Below are positions 35,120-46,051 of a stretch of 64,000 bases of DNA, piece by piece. Source of the stretch: Protea cynaroides (lineage: Eukaryota; Streptophyta; Magnoliopsida; Proteales; Proteaceae); contig CM053275.1 in NCBI GenBank assembly GCA_028583415.1, forward strand, positions 85,306,278 to 85,370,277. The letters are read 5' to 3'. Both the position numbers and the translations under genes were made by a program. The notes beneath the pieces were generated by a model that had not been told where the DNA came from, did not search any database, and saw only the letters and a program-made list of their open reading frames with translations. Position 1 is the first letter of the stretch. Every line of letters begins with the position of its first letter.

Positions 35120-36329
35120 TTTTCCTAAGAGTCAACCGCACTATACACTCATCCTTTGGAACAAGCATGCACTAGTCCTCTCAGATATCTAGGCAAAACA
35201 GTCAAGGAATGTTGGTTTTAGAAAATTTCATCACCTTTGGGTGAATGAAAAATCCTTAGCCGAACATTCTTACTTCTCAAGTGCATGTAACTAACATAAC
35301 TAAATAATGCCACCTTTGGGTGTGCATTATCAGGCTTGACTACATTTGCACATTAAATTTCTTGAATTTTCAGACATTACTATGCAAAAGGTGTGCCACT
35401 ATGGTGGATTCCATTCAATTACATAGTTGTATCTACAAATTCGGGTGTGTAGTCATATGGGATATGATTCAAAAGTTAAAAAACATGAAATTATATTTCA
35501 ACAATCCATTATAAATATGCACATCATTCATTTGGTAGTCATTTCATCATTTTAAATTACAAAAAGCTTACAAAATAGTCTCAAAATTAATTTTTAATCA
35601 AATACTACAGTCTTAGGTTTCTAAAAATAATAAAACAAACATACCAAAATGCAGCTCATGACCAAACAAACCCATCGAAAAAATCGTGAGTCAAACGGAC
35701 ATCCCACTAGCTTTCGCGCACCGGTTAAAGCTGACGTGTGGGATCACTTGCCTATTATCCAAATTGGCCCTAAGGCCTGAGTTAGTTCAGCAGTCTTGGT
35801 CTAGATCGGTTCAGGTCTAACCCTATTTGGGTTGACCTGATTCGGGTTTGGTTCTGGTCAGGTTCGGGGTTTACTTGATTTGGGTCTATTCTGGACCGAA
35901 CCGATGAGGGACAGGTGGGATATCCGGGTAAGGATCAGGGCGGATACCCGGATCCGGGTTGGTCTGGATAATCAGACTGGGTCTGGGCTAAACCGGTTCT
36001 GTCTCGGGTTATTCCGGTGCGGTTTGCCATGTCATTTTTTTTTTTAAAACTAAATCCAACAAGTAGATCTCACTTGTTTTTTTCGCTGGCGCGTGGTGGC
36101 AATTTTTGTATCACCGTCACCGTCTCGAGGAGATCTACACATTAGTATATTTATTTTTAATTTTTAACCGTCGAAAAATTATCCAATTATGTCAAATCTC
36201 TCCCTTTTTTGCTAAAAATTGAAATGAAAAAAAAAAAAACGAATTCATTCCATGCTTTAATGGATTCATACATCATTTTGATTCTTTACTCAATGATTTT
36301 AAATCTATATGGGAAGGCTCTGATACTAC
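35120..36329. other. Intergenic, with second repeat unit and a GGTT/CCGG-rich block
   Basis: 35120-35272 completes the 171-bp direct repeat. 35750-36030 is a G/T-rich stretch full of GGGTTTGG, CCGGTT and GGTTCGG words of the kind common in plant repeats, partly echoed at 62060-62300. 36230-36329 is probably the internal leader of the short LTR element to its right. No gene is seen. Confidence 0.5.
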
Positions 36330-36710
36330 TGTAAGAATTTTAATCCCAAATAAAAACATTTCAATTGATCCCATATTGAGAATAAAACACACATTGAGCA
36401 ATACCACAATCAAATAATAATAAAAGAGACATACATTTTCATTGGAGATTGATTTTTGACATTTTTCTTTTTCTTTATTCCCACAAAGATCTTCTACAGC
36501 CTTCTCTCCTTTCGGTATGAGTCTCTTTCTTGTTTGCAAGCACAAAGAGAGGCTATAGGGACCCCTGCCACATATTTATAGTAAATGTATTTTAAATCTA
36601 TTCCAATCCTATAATACAATAAATTTGGTTTATAATAGGAAGGGGATAACCATTCAATCTTTGATTGATTTCCGACTAATTATAAAAGACGAGAAATAAT
36701 GTTGCCCACA
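36330..36710 (-). repeat. Short LTR (381 bp) with adjacent primer-binding site
   Basis: In minus orientation it starts TGTGGGCAAC and ends ATTCTTACA. It is followed at 36315-36329 by AGTAGTATCAGAGCC, one or two changes from the tRNA-iMet site TGGTATCAGAGCC. This suggests the 5' LTR of a small copia-like element truncated soon afterwards. No second LTR or target duplication was found. Confidence 0.5.
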
Positions 36711-36861
36711 ATAAAATATCAATAAAGATTTTACAGAGGTAACAATTACTAGTTTATATTCCCTTCCTTAGTTTGAGAAAGCGGTGTTTTTATGTTTCTC
36801 ATTGTTTCCTTTTGTGGATGTTTGTGAAGAACGGAGTTCCTTTCGAGAGACTGCTGATATA

Positions 36862-36919
36862 ATTAGGGATTGGGATTGACCATTTTAAAGATTAGGGATT
36901 GGGATTGACCATTTTAAAG
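36862..36919. repeat. 29-bp perfect tandem duplication
   Basis: Two identical 29-bp units (ATTAGGGATTGGG ... TTTTAAAG) lie at 36862-36890 and 36891-36919, just before exon-like sequence. Confidence 0.9.
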
Positions 36920-37770
36920 GGTGTGATGGAAGCTCGGAATGACAAGGTGTGGGCACGCTTTGCAGCAGAGGTAAAAACATTTGACTATGGTCCTACCTTT
37001 TTTGGCCTTCCCTCCTAACGTAGCTGGTTTGCTTCTTCATTTGGTTTCCTGCTTCATGTCTTTTGGTTCCTAACAACTTCTGAAGAAACCTATCATGGGA
37101 GCCTGTTGTTATGGGGCTAATTGTTTCAATGAATGCCTGATATATTCTGCTATTGCATGCTTATTTTAGAAACAATTTGATGATTCCAGGATATCCTGTG
37201 TGGTTTGATTGTTTAAGTGGATGGATTCATTCCTAATGTACTTGTTAGGCGCAATACTTTACATGTTACGGTCCTTGCATGCAATTTTGTGTTTCATCTG
37301 AATTTTGTGTCTGCGTTTTGTTATTCTTGGCAAAATATCTTGAGTCTTAACTAAAGCACTATTGCTATCTTTTAAGTATTGGCTTATTTCTCGCTCTTTT
37401 TTATTTTTTATTTTGCAAATGTATATATGGGCGTAGTGGATGTTGGGGCACTAATGAAACGATTGTTTATGTATTTTGGATGCATTATGAAATATTTAAA
37501 ATAATTGCTAGGATTTTGATAGTTTAGGCTGCCGTGGTTTTTTTTTTTTTTTTTTTTTTTTTTGGTAAAAAGGCTGCCCTGGTTGGTTTCCATTAAATTT
37601 GCATCAGCCCGTTACCAGTCTCTCATTTTAAGTTAACCAGCCTTGTAAGCCTGGCTGGCCTCTTCCAATTTGTTGGTGCAGATTTCATAAAACAGGGCCA
37701 CCCTCCTGTCATGCTCTTCACAGGCCGTCAATCAGAGTCTTCTGATGTCGGCAGTACTAAGCTCATACAG
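36920..37770 (+). pseudogene. Exon-like remnants of an unidentified gene
   Basis: Two short blocks have coding character and splice-like borders. About 36920-36970 reads VMEARNDKVWARFAAE, followed by GTAAAA. 37682-37770 follows TTGGTGCAG and reads FIKQGHPPVMLFTGRQSE then SSDVGSTKLIQ before GTATGC. The phases do not join directly (donor phase 0, acceptor phase 2), so at least one exon is missing or the pieces are unrelated. I do not recognise the protein. A poly-T run (37541-37563) lies between them. Either a decayed host gene fragment or cargo of a transposon. Confidence 0.35.
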
Positions 37771-38408
37771 GTATGCATTACTCTTCTTGCTTGAGAACCC
37801 TGGCATTATTTATTGGATACACTACAACATGGTAGATGCTTCTACTATTTGTGTTTAGGAGCATTATTAGATCACTGGGTTCATTGGGGTTAATTGGATT
37901 TTGGGTTCCACTGACTTTCTATTTTCTGCCTTTTATTGGGTTTGGGAGAGTAATATTTGAACCACTTTTTGAGCACTTTTATTCTATTAAGGGGTTTTAG
38001 TTTCTACAGTTTCTGGAAGTGTTAAGTCGTAGGCTATATATATATATATTTTAAGGAGTTTTTGTGTTTAAGGTTCTTTGTCGTTCGATCGGTGCAAGAT
38101 GACACCAGCCTTGGAGAGTCTTTCCTCGGCTTAAACTTGGAGGATGTACAAGTATAACTCTAGTTAATTGGCATGATTAATGCAAACTTATGTAAATATT
38201 CTGTTTGTACCTCGATGAATGGACGTAGTTGGGGTCTAATGAAAGATGTGAACAATTGAATGTTGTACTATTCTACACTGTAATTGAATGTACTTTTGCT
38301 TACCAGGTTATAGCTGTGATGATACAGAAATAGATTTCATATAAATATATATATATATATATTCTATGGTGGCGTTTCCCAGTAATCGCAGTCATATGAG
38401 CGTATAAA

Positions 38409-38543
38409 AATCCTCTCCCGCCCACCTGCCGCCGGCCAAGGGCGGGATTTCAGTCGACTCACCTCTCAATGTATTGGTAGGCGAGCCGACTGATCCCCAG
38501 CCCTTAGATCAGCGGCAGGAATCTCCTGCCGCGGGAGAGGATT
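38409..38543. repeat. Foldback element with 13-bp perfect arms
   Basis: AATCCTCTCCCGC (38409-38421) is the exact reverse complement of 38531-38543. Inner CTGCCGCC/GGCAG words extend the stem. The GC content is far above the surroundings. It could be a small inverted-repeat transposon. Confidence 0.7.
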
Positions 38544-38579
38544 CGGTTCCCATATGAGCTAGCGTCAACCCTCACATAA

Positions 38580-40212
38580 AGCGTTTAGAAAAACGCCGGT
38601 GTACGTTTACAAATAAACGGCATTTCTTCAACAAATGCCGAGATTGGTATATGTAACGGTGTTTCGCTCTTATCTATCGACGTTTTGAGTTGAGCAACGG
38701 TGTTTTCCTAGAAACGCCGTCTAATTATTACACGGGCCATAATTCAACACCGATGCTATCTTTAGCGGCACATTTTCGTATCCATACAATATCAGATTGG
38801 TACCGGATGAGATGCGATTTCTTATATGTATATTTATTAAAAGAGTGGATTAATAGGCTCTTATTGGCATTATTAGGTTGTTGTCGGTTGATTTCAGTCA
38901 ATTCAATTGGTTTTGGTCATCTTATATTGATCAGTCCAATACTGTTTTGTCTTTCTTCGGTATCTAAAAACCAAGCCCGAACCCACCGTTGTAAGACTGG
39001 TCTGATTTGTTGTGGCCTTTTTTTTTTTAAGTTTCATGTTTAGGTGTGGATTCAATTTTGACACCATGCAACATGCGTTGTGAATCCACCATTAAAAATC
39101 ATCCATAAACCTGATAAGACAGAACCTAATAAAAGATAATCCACGTATTCAAACTTTCAAAGGCTTTTTCTGATGAAATTTTGATTTTGGGTTAAGGAAA
39201 ATGATAGAAAAAATGAGATGCCTACTATATCAAAATTCAAATTTTAGGCATATATCATCGGAATCAACAGCATTAATAAGGGAGAGATTTTCATCATAAA
39301 AGTTTGTCAACATCTAATGGTTCAAGGCTTTGATTGGTTACAAGGGGAATTAAAGAGAGGGAAAATGAATTTTTTAAACATAGATTAGAAACCTTTTCAA
39401 TAATTACAGTACGCGTTATCACATGAGTATGTAACTAATTCTAAATCATTCCCAACCTACTTGTTAACTTACATGTCATACTGCATCCAAATCCCTTTCA
39501 ACTAAAAAGTAAAATAAAATTTACATAAAATAAGTATCATTACTAAATATGATAAGAAATGTAAGTAATTTATACAATCATGTTGTGTAATAGTTATACA
39601 GTTTCCATTTTAAGTTTGAAAATTTTCTCTTCCCTTTAATTTTCCTTGTCACCGAGCAAAGCCATAGTGTCCATTTTTTGCCATGTAAAATGTGGGAAAG
39701 AAAAATTTTCATGTAAAATAGCATTTTTCAATTTTTGTTTTGATATAAAATACAAAGAAATACATCAAAATGGTAGGACCATGACATTTTCACCAACTTT
39801 GGTTACAATAATATTTCCAAATTATGGATATATCTATTGATGGCAATGTTGAATCTGGAGTTTCAATTCAATCTTGTATTTGTAATACTTTCCTGGATAA
39901 ATCTAGATGTAACCTTGTACATCCTTTGTTTTAGTTAATATATTCTTTGTTAATCTTATACATCCTCTTTTTTAGTTAATATATTCTTTACTGACCTTTG
40001 GCAATAAAAAATTATTTCCCATAACAGGCCATTTCTTTTGTTGTAAAACTTCCGTGCAAATAATCTTTTAAATGAAAAGTTTCACCATCTAACATTTTCC
40101 TATTTTTCAATGAATTTTTTTTTTTTTTTTTTTTTTTTGAGAAATTCTATTTACTGAAAATTTTCCTTTTCCCCTCTGTTGTGGGAAGAAAAGGAAAACA
40201 AAAACAAAAAGC
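38580..40212. other. Downstream flank of UGT1, paralogous to the flanks of the other UGT copies
   Basis: 38580-38725 carries repeated AACGCCG/CGGCATTT words. From about 38860 the sequence aligns by eye with 62440-63910 (downstream of UGT3), and from about 39940 also with 55383-55611 (downstream of UGT2). Shared phrases include TTCAATTTTGACACCATGCA and GATAAGACAGAACCTAAT. No gene is seen; the open frame at 38690-39043 is within this repeat and has no coding character. Confidence 0.65.
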
Positions 40213-41622
40213 TCATAACCATGCATGGGATTTCCATTTACGTGCCACTTCTGAGAGTGATTTTCCAGAAGACCCCTCTTTACTTAACACCTTAGAAGCC
40301 GCGTCCTTGAGCGTTCTCATCCTCTTCCGTGCCCTCTTCCCTTCATCGCCTTCCATTAAGCACTTCACCACCTTAGAAATCTCTATTCTTTTCACTATCC
40401 CCTTCTTAACTTTGGGCCTCAAAGCTACCTTCAAATCTTCAACAAGCATTACTGCATTCATCTTTTGTTCTGCAAAGAGTGGCCACGCAATCAATGGTAC
40501 CCCGTGAACCACACTTTCTAAGGTTGAGTTCCAACCACAGTGGGTAAGAAAACCTCCTGTCGAGGCATGGCTAAGAACTTGTATCTGTGGAGCCCATGAG
40601 TGTACCACTAAACCCCTCCCTTTGGTCCTTTCTAAGAAACCATCTGGCAAAAACATCAAAGGGTCTTCTTCTTCAGTGGTTTGGGCGCCTAAATAGGTAG
40701 TATTTGGGCTCTTCACGACCCATAAGAATCTTTGTTTACTAAGCTCCAATCCCAAGGCCAATTCATTAAGCTGTTCCCATGAGAGGGCTCCACCACTTCC
40801 AAACGAAACAAACAAGACTGAACCAACTGGTTGATTGTTTAACCACTTGATGCAGCCAGAAATATCAACTCCATCTCTCGAACCATTTTGTATAAATGGC
40901 CCGACTGGGTAAATAGGTGGCACACTTGAGTCTCCACTTTCCTTCAAAGCCTTGATAGCACTTTCTTCCATGTCTGTGAAGCTATTCAAGAGGATTCCAT
41001 CGGCCAATCTGAAACGCTTGGAATGGTATAAAGTCCATGTATATAATTTACTCTGTCTATCTTGGACTGAATCCATGAAATCTCTTCCATGAAGGGGCAC
41101 ACATCCGGGAAATTTCACTGATTCATGGATGTCTCTATATTCACAAGAGTGCATCTCGTCAAGCTTGGGCAAATGGAGGTACAATGACAACAGTATGGCC
41201 GGCGACGGTAAGAAGATATAAGAAGGAACATTGAATTCTTTAGCCACGTCAAATGCATCACTACCAAAGAGATCAACAACCAAGGCAGCGATGGGAGCTG
41301 TAGCTGTTAAGACCTTAAAAGCTTCACGTAGTGACGAGAGAGATCGGGATATAGTGAGGTAGAAGCGGGTTTCAACATTTGTATCCTTTGAGAGGTCGTC
41401 AAGATTAATAGGGGAGAGAAAGATGGTATCAATGGACTTGGGGAGGCTATCCAGAACCTCCTTCTGGGCTTTGGTTTGAGAACCGCCGGTTGGGATTGTG
41501 AATGTGATCGAGAAATCATAGTGATGGATGAATTGTTTCGCAAATTCAACAAGAGGGATGAGATGACCCATACCTGGAGCAGGTAGAATCACAATGTGTG
41601 GAGTTTGTTTTGTTCCTTCCAT
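40213..41622 (-). CDS. UGT1: UDP-glucose-dependent glycosyltransferase, UGT72B-type
   Basis: Intact single-exon frame of 469 residues, the normal length for family-1 plant glycosyltransferases. The enzyme should transfer glucose from UDP-glucose to a small phenolic acceptor in the cytosol. The UGT72B group includes hydroquinone glucosyltransferase (arbutin synthase) and enzymes acting on monolignols and chlorinated phenols; the acceptor here cannot be read from sequence. Catalytic His20 (APGMGH) and Asp117 (VVDLFGSD) are present. The sugar-donor PSPG box spans residues 343-386, from WAPQIQVLSHASTGGFL through HCGWNSTLESV to FAEQ, with all usual key residues including the final Gln. The start is supported by the MEGTKQTPHIVILPAPGMGH opening, typical of the group, and by the TATA box about 140 bp upstream. 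It is the leftmost of three tandem copies and the only complete intact one in the window. Confidence 0.95.
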   Translation of the reverse strand: MEGTKQTPHIVILPAPGMGHLIPLVEFAKQFIHHYDFSITFTIPTGGSQTKAQKEVLDSLPKSIDTIFLSPINLDDLSKDTNVETRFYLTISRSLSSLREAFKVLTATAPIAALVVDLFGSDAFDVAKEFNVPSYIFLPSPAILLSLYLHLPKLDEMHSCEYRDIHESVKFPGCVPLHGRDFMDSVQDRQSKLYTWTLYHSKRFRLADGILLNSFTDMEESAIKALKESGDSSVPPIYPVGPFIQNGSRDGVDISGCIKWLNNQPVGSVLFVSFGSGGALSWEQLNELALGLELSKQRFLWVVKSPNTTYLGAQTTEEEDPLMFLPDGFLERTKGRGLVVHSWAPQIQVLSHASTGGFLTHCGWNSTLESVVHGVPLIAWPLFAEQKMNAVMLVEDLKVALRPKVKKGIVKRIEISKVVKCLMEGDEGKRARKRMRTLKDAASKVLSKEGSSGKSLSEVARKWKSHAWL

Positions 41623-41672
41623 GATGGGGTCTATGCTTTCAAGGGTATGATGGGGTCTATGCTTTCAAGGGT
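41621..41672 (-). repeat. 26-bp perfect tandem duplication in the UGT1 leader
   Basis: Two identical 26-bp units (41621-41646 and 41647-41672) abut the UGT1 start codon. UGT2 has a single, diverged unit at the same place. No new upstream ATG is created in the leader by the duplication. Confidence 0.9.
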
Positions 41673-41760
41673 TGAAGAAGCCCAAGAGAAATTGCAAGAG
41701 GGCTTTGTGAGCTTGAGGAAGATGTACTTTAGAAGGTTGAAGAGAAAGAATGGGGGGTGG

Positions 41761-41772
41761 GAATATATATAG
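41761..41772 (-). promoter_or_regulatory. TATA box of UGT1
   Basis: The minus strand reads CTATATATATTC about 140 bp before the start codon. An equivalent TTTATATATG occupies the same position before UGT2. Confidence 0.75.
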
Positions 41773-42059
41773 AGGTTCGGCCCAGCTCTCCCTATCCTTT
41801 ATTTATTTATATTTTATTTTTTAAACATAGGAATGAGTTGGCATGGCTTGATATTTTCCTCTATATTTACAAGTAAATAAAATATTCTCCCATTGGGTGT
41901 GTGTTTCTAGATATACGACATTCCACGACACCACCATGGATTGAGTAACCCTTTTGGCGTTGACAACCCAATCCATGGTGTTGGCGTGTGTTGTTCCTAT
42001 CCTTGTAAAAATAATTTATAAAATATTTTAAATTGTGAAAGGAGATACTTTCATGCAAG

Positions 42060-42240
42060 CTCAAAGAACAGTGTCCTAGTGCATGAGGTCTCGTTACTAC
42101 AAGACTTGGAGAAGAACAGAATATACACACTCTTACCCCCATAATACAGAGAAGTTGTTTCCCTAGATTTCATACTGGTTTCATGTGAAATTTCTTTCAT
42201 AGCACCACGGTTTTTTTGTATTATTTCTTTTGATGAGCGG
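42060..42240 (-). mobile_element. Degenerate tRNA-derived SINE (Au-like)
   Basis: The minus strand carries GGAAACAACTTCTCTGTA, GGGGGTAAGAGTGTGTATA and CTCATGCACTAGGACACTGTT, the body of the Au-type SINE (consensus from memory: GGAAACAGCCTCT, GGGTAAGGCTGCGTACA, CTCGTGCACCGGGTACGCC). A related copy sits at the same position upstream of UGT2 (57478-57630), so the insertion predates that duplication. Confidence 0.65.
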
Positions 42241-42409
42241 CTTATACACTCCCTGGTCCAATTTATCTTAGTTACCTTGGAGATTGTGGGTGACACTACA
42301 ATTATCTTATTTGTTTTAATTTTTTACTTTATTATCATGAATCCACCAATGCACTGAATGGAGTAATTCTATCTATCAAGTGTTGGACTTGGATACGTCA
42401 ACTATATAG

Positions 42410-43379
42410 AAATATCTTGGCAAGATATTATAAATTCTTCTTCCTTGATTGCATGAACGCTAATGAGAATCTACTCTTATGATGTGATGAATAGATCCAA
42501 ATAAATTATTTTATTTTTCTTAAACAAATAAAAAGGTTGAAGAAGCCATTTTAGGGGATTGATCTCCCGTGGGTGATTGAAGTATATATATAGGGGGGAC
42601 ATGCCTCCCCTAATCGGATCCCGATACGCGTATACCGGAACCCAAATAAGGAGGATCCCATTCGCATCACCAACCTCAGAAGGCATAGACAAAAGCAACT
42701 CCTGATGAACCAAAACCACCCATGAGAATAGTAAAGAACCTCGAAGACTCGCTATCATGAAAACCATGCAAGGTCATTATCAAGAGACCTCGGAGCCCGC
42801 GGACCTCGGAGCCTCGTTAAGACAGGAGCCTCAGCTCCTTACCCATACGGAGGCCTCGACAGTTTTTCAACACAACAGTCTCGACATCCCCCCAAGTGGA
42901 CCTCGTCATATAGATCCACATATCACAGACCAGCTGTACTGTAACGTATGAGTGGACCCACATCAAATGAACTCAAGGATCAGACTCCCCCCAGATATTC
43001 GCCAAGGGGAAGTCAACGGAGTTCTAAGAAAGAGATCCCATTATCCGAATGACTCAACAAAAGATCATTTGATCTCTAAATCAATGGGCATAAATTACGT
43101 TCCAGGGAGGACATTCAGTCAAGACAGAAGACATGTCCAGCTCCCATGTCCAGATCACTCCCAGCTTATAAATAGAGGAAGCATACCCAAGTAAACACAC
43201 GAAAATTTTTCTAGCATTCAAGCTCCGAGGAAATTAGCTATACGGATCCCCTTAACTCAAAGGGGTAGTCCTTCTTATCTGTCTCATACTGCTTGTCCCT
43301 CGAACTGACTTAGACATCAAAGTGGTCAAAAGATGTTCCCACCCGACCATCACTACGGTGTCTTTTTTTTCATTTTGCA
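42410..43379 (+). mobile_element. Probable Ty3/gypsy (Tat/Retand-type) LTR
   Basis: 42580-43379 is absent from the paralogous UGT2 spacer. Its 3' part reads CTGACTTAGACATCAAAGTGG, CCACCCGACC and ACGGTGTC and ends TTTTGCA. This is the U5 wording of many plant Tat-lineage LTRs (ACTTGAGCGTCGGAG ... CCCCGGTGTC). The body is rich in CCTCGGAGCC-like words. The left end and target duplication were not resolved, so the left coordinate is approximate. Confidence 0.5.
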
Positions 43380-43424
43380 AGAAATTGAGTGAGCTAAAGA
43401 CCAATCCGATTAAAAACGACAACA

Positions 43425-43448
43425 ATATATATATATATATATATATAT
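43425..43448. repeat. (AT)n microsatellite
   Basis: About 12 AT units. Confidence 0.9.
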
Positions 43449-44934
43449 GGATTCTGATCTTACGGAGACAAAATTAATCCGGTGAAACTAATGAAGAGTG
43501 CTAACTAGCGGTTGAATTACCAAGGCCCATTGTATGGCTAGGATCTTTCCTATCGTAATACAACATTGTAGCATTTTCCTACTTTTAAAAAGAATAAAAT
43601 GATGGCAAAAGGCCTGCCTTTAAAAAGACTAAAATGATGACAATAGGCTTATACGGGTCCTACACTACTCCACCAAAGTAATGGGCACAAGGGATTCTAT
43701 CGGGTCCTACACTACTATAATTCCACCAAAGTAATGGACACAAGGGACTCTATCAGCCAAAAAAAAAAAATAAGTGTGTAATAACAAATTTAAATTTGTT
43801 CCATCTTACCAGATAAAAAATCCGATGCATGACCTTTTATAAAACCATGTCCTTAAATTGGCATGGGTCTTACTTCCCTATTATTCCAGGGTGGTCAGCA
43901 ATGTGGCGCATACTTTAGCTTGAAAGACTGTGACATCTACAGGGATACACTAGTGGTCCGATTCGATTACCCGACTTCAGAAGTTTGTTTTGCTGAAGCC
44001 TCCATTGTATCCCGTCTTTTCTTAAATAAATTTATGCTTTAAAAAAAAAGTTGGCATGGACCCATTGCACGTAGAGATCACTACGTCCACATGAGGTTAG
44101 CACTTCCTAAAAGTGAGAGACTGCTGCTAATGAACAATAGGATGGCCGTGACCTGAGAGGTCTTCAACAGCTAGCTAAACACTTTTTTTTTTTTTTAAAC
44201 ACGAAATTGAGTTTTGTCCTCATGGGAAGCTCTCTTAAAAAATAAAACATAATGTCGATTAGGATGTTCATGAACTCAGAAGTCTGGAAGAACTAAGATT
44301 ACAGAAATTTGAGTTGGCATTGGCCCACTTAATAGTTGAGATCCACGCATTGAGGGATACTTTCAAAAGAAAAAAACTGAATAAAAAGACTTCGACGGTC
44401 ATAAGTCAGGACCACAGTTGTCAAGGTGTTACCTAGGTTTCCGGGTGAGTCAGATAGGACTAGGCAGTTGGTCACCTTATGGTATCACGCTTTGTTTTAA
44501 TTGTTTATTTATTTTTTTAATTAATATCATTTGTAATATTTTCATTCGATGTATAAAGTACATATATACACCATAATGCATGGAATTATACATATCTATT
44601 AAAACAATAAAAATTGACGTACTAACCCCCTCCTTTTTGTATAAATCATCTTAATAAGATGTACCCTTACAATACTTTGGGTACGCCTAGGCACCCAAGC
44701 ACCTCTTCAATGCCTTGAATCGCCTTGGCGCTTGATAGCTATGGTCAAGACAGCTTAAGTCTAGATTCTTGAAGAACTAACTAAAACAATTTGAATTGGT
44801 AAAGATCAGTATGGCAACATTTGGTGATGCTGTCATATGGGTGTCAAAGCAGGACCTAATGAAAGATATTCTATGGATTCATTTTTTTTCTGATGAATTT
44901 CGATTTTTGGGCCACAAATGGCATATCGGATTCA
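43449..44934. other. UGT1-UGT2 spacer, non-coding
   Basis: 43450-43600 resembles 59935-60060. 43600-43755 contains short direct repeats (phrases CCACCAAAGTAATGG and GGGTCCTACACTACT twice). 44350-44930 aligns with 57770-58110 in the second spacer, with about 330 bp (44415-44750) present only here. No gene is seen. Confidence 0.5.
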
Positions 44935-45075
44935 CGAGGGTCTGGCTGTTGTAGGGTCTAGGGTGAGGCAGACATATATAGTCTTACCCTCACAAAGAGG
45001 TTGTTTCTTTATTCAAATTCATAACCACCAAATCACCAGGGAGTAAGCTTACCGTTGACCAACGGGTCACAATTC
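44935..45075 (-). mobile_element. Degenerate tRNA-derived SINE (Au-like), second copy
   Basis: The minus strand shows a tRNA-like head with box A wording TTGGTCAACGGTAAG, a poor box B (GGTTATGAATTTGAAT), then AACAACCTCTTTGTGAGGGTAAGAC and CACCCTAGACCCTACAACAG-type body. It is not present at the matching place in the second spacer (about 58110-58150). Confidence 0.55.
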
Positions 45076-45087
45076 AAATCTGAGGGA

Positions 45088-45096
45088 TATTAACTA
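45088..45096. repeat. 9-bp target-site duplication TATTAACTA (left)
   Basis: Identical to 51703-51711. Nine bases is the diagnostic length for Mutator-like transposons. Confidence 0.9.
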
Positions 45097-45438
45097 AGAA
45101 AAATTACTTAGACACCCCTTTGACAATTGGTTTACTACACAAAACTACACTATGTAATTTGGCTTTAGAGTCCACTACCTTTTGCTAATGGTGTTAACTT
45201 GAAATTCAAATAGACAAAAATACCCTTCATAATACAATACTTAACTCTGTTGCAGAAATCGAAAATTTGAAAATAAAAATTTATTTCTCATTCGATAAAA
45301 GTCATCTTCCATAGAAATCGAATTTTGTACTCTTCACTCTTACCTCATATACGTTCACGCTCTCTGCACTTTATCTTCTTCAATTCATCTCGTTTCTCTT
45401 TCTGTAAAACCTGCACAACCAGAAGAGAATCAATCGCC

Positions 45439-45620
45439 ATGTCTGCGAAGGATTGTTGACAAAATGGATGGCAAAGGAGGTAGCTCATGAAGAGACTCAG
45501 CGCGGCCTTAGGATTGTTCGTGTTATTGATGCTGGTGGTGATGCTTCTGGTTTGGTTGATTCTACGGCCGACTATAAAATTCGATTTATGCTGCAACTTC
45601 CATAATCGCACCTGAATCCA
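45439..45620 (+). pseudogene. NDR1/HIN1-like (NHL) protein, N-terminal fragment inside MULE-A
   Basis: From ATG 45439 the frame reads MSAKDC, a stop, then after a few codons with another stop LMKRLSAALGLFVLLMLVV and MLLVWLILRPT. This is the cytosolic head, single membrane segment and following LRPT motif of plant NHL proteins, which are membrane-anchored and linked to defence responses. Past LRPT the usual K-P-x-F-x-L-Q-D-A motif is only hinted at in a shifted frame (KIRFMLQ). It covers roughly the first 60 of about 210 residues. The two stops and the shift make it non-functional. The family call is from pattern memory. Confidence 0.5.
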
Positions 45621-46051
45621 ACCCATTTGGCACCTTTGGTTCAAATTCTGGCTCGTAATCACCTAAGACCAAGCCAGAGTCTCCCTCAGCATTCTCAACC
45701 TTCACACAAAAGGATCCATCATCACCAGAATCGGACCAAAACTCTCCGGAATCCAAAACTCACCAATAGCTGTTGATTGGATTATTCTCATCTATTATCG
45801 TCGTGATTGTTGCTCCATAACTCTGATTGCTTTATAATTGAAAGAAAATCACCCCTAATTCTTTAGTCTCTGTTATAGTCTCACAGGCTATTTCCGTCGA
45901 CTTTTTGGCTTGTGGTGTCCAAGCCAACCTCGAAATTACGAAGCCATACTCATCTTCGTCCTCCTCTGAAGCGCTCATAACAGGATTCTTCACTTCCATC
46001 GCACTGACCGTACACCTCTACTGGTTCCAAAGCTCCATAAAAAAGCTCCTC
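45621..46051. other. MULE-A interior, gene-like but unrecognised
   Basis: A plus-strand frame from 45905 (MACGVQANLEITKPYSSSSS, then EALITGFFTSIALTVHLYWF, QSSIKKLL) continues across the later LTR insertion into 48120 onwards (KIFCCNNSIVIELL). I do not recognise it. It may be further captured sequence. Confidence 0.35.

Noticed and set aside
38690..39043. 117-residue plus-strand frame
   Set aside because: Lies in repeated UGT-flank DNA that recurs near 62440 without the frame being kept; no coding character.
40181..40507. Plus-strand 108-residue frame over the UGT1 end (and its counterpart 55718-55921)
   Set aside because: Shadow of the minus-strand UGT coding sequence.
42477..43194. Short frames on both strands in the first UGT spacer
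   Set aside because: They lie within a probable Tat-type LTR and show no family motif.
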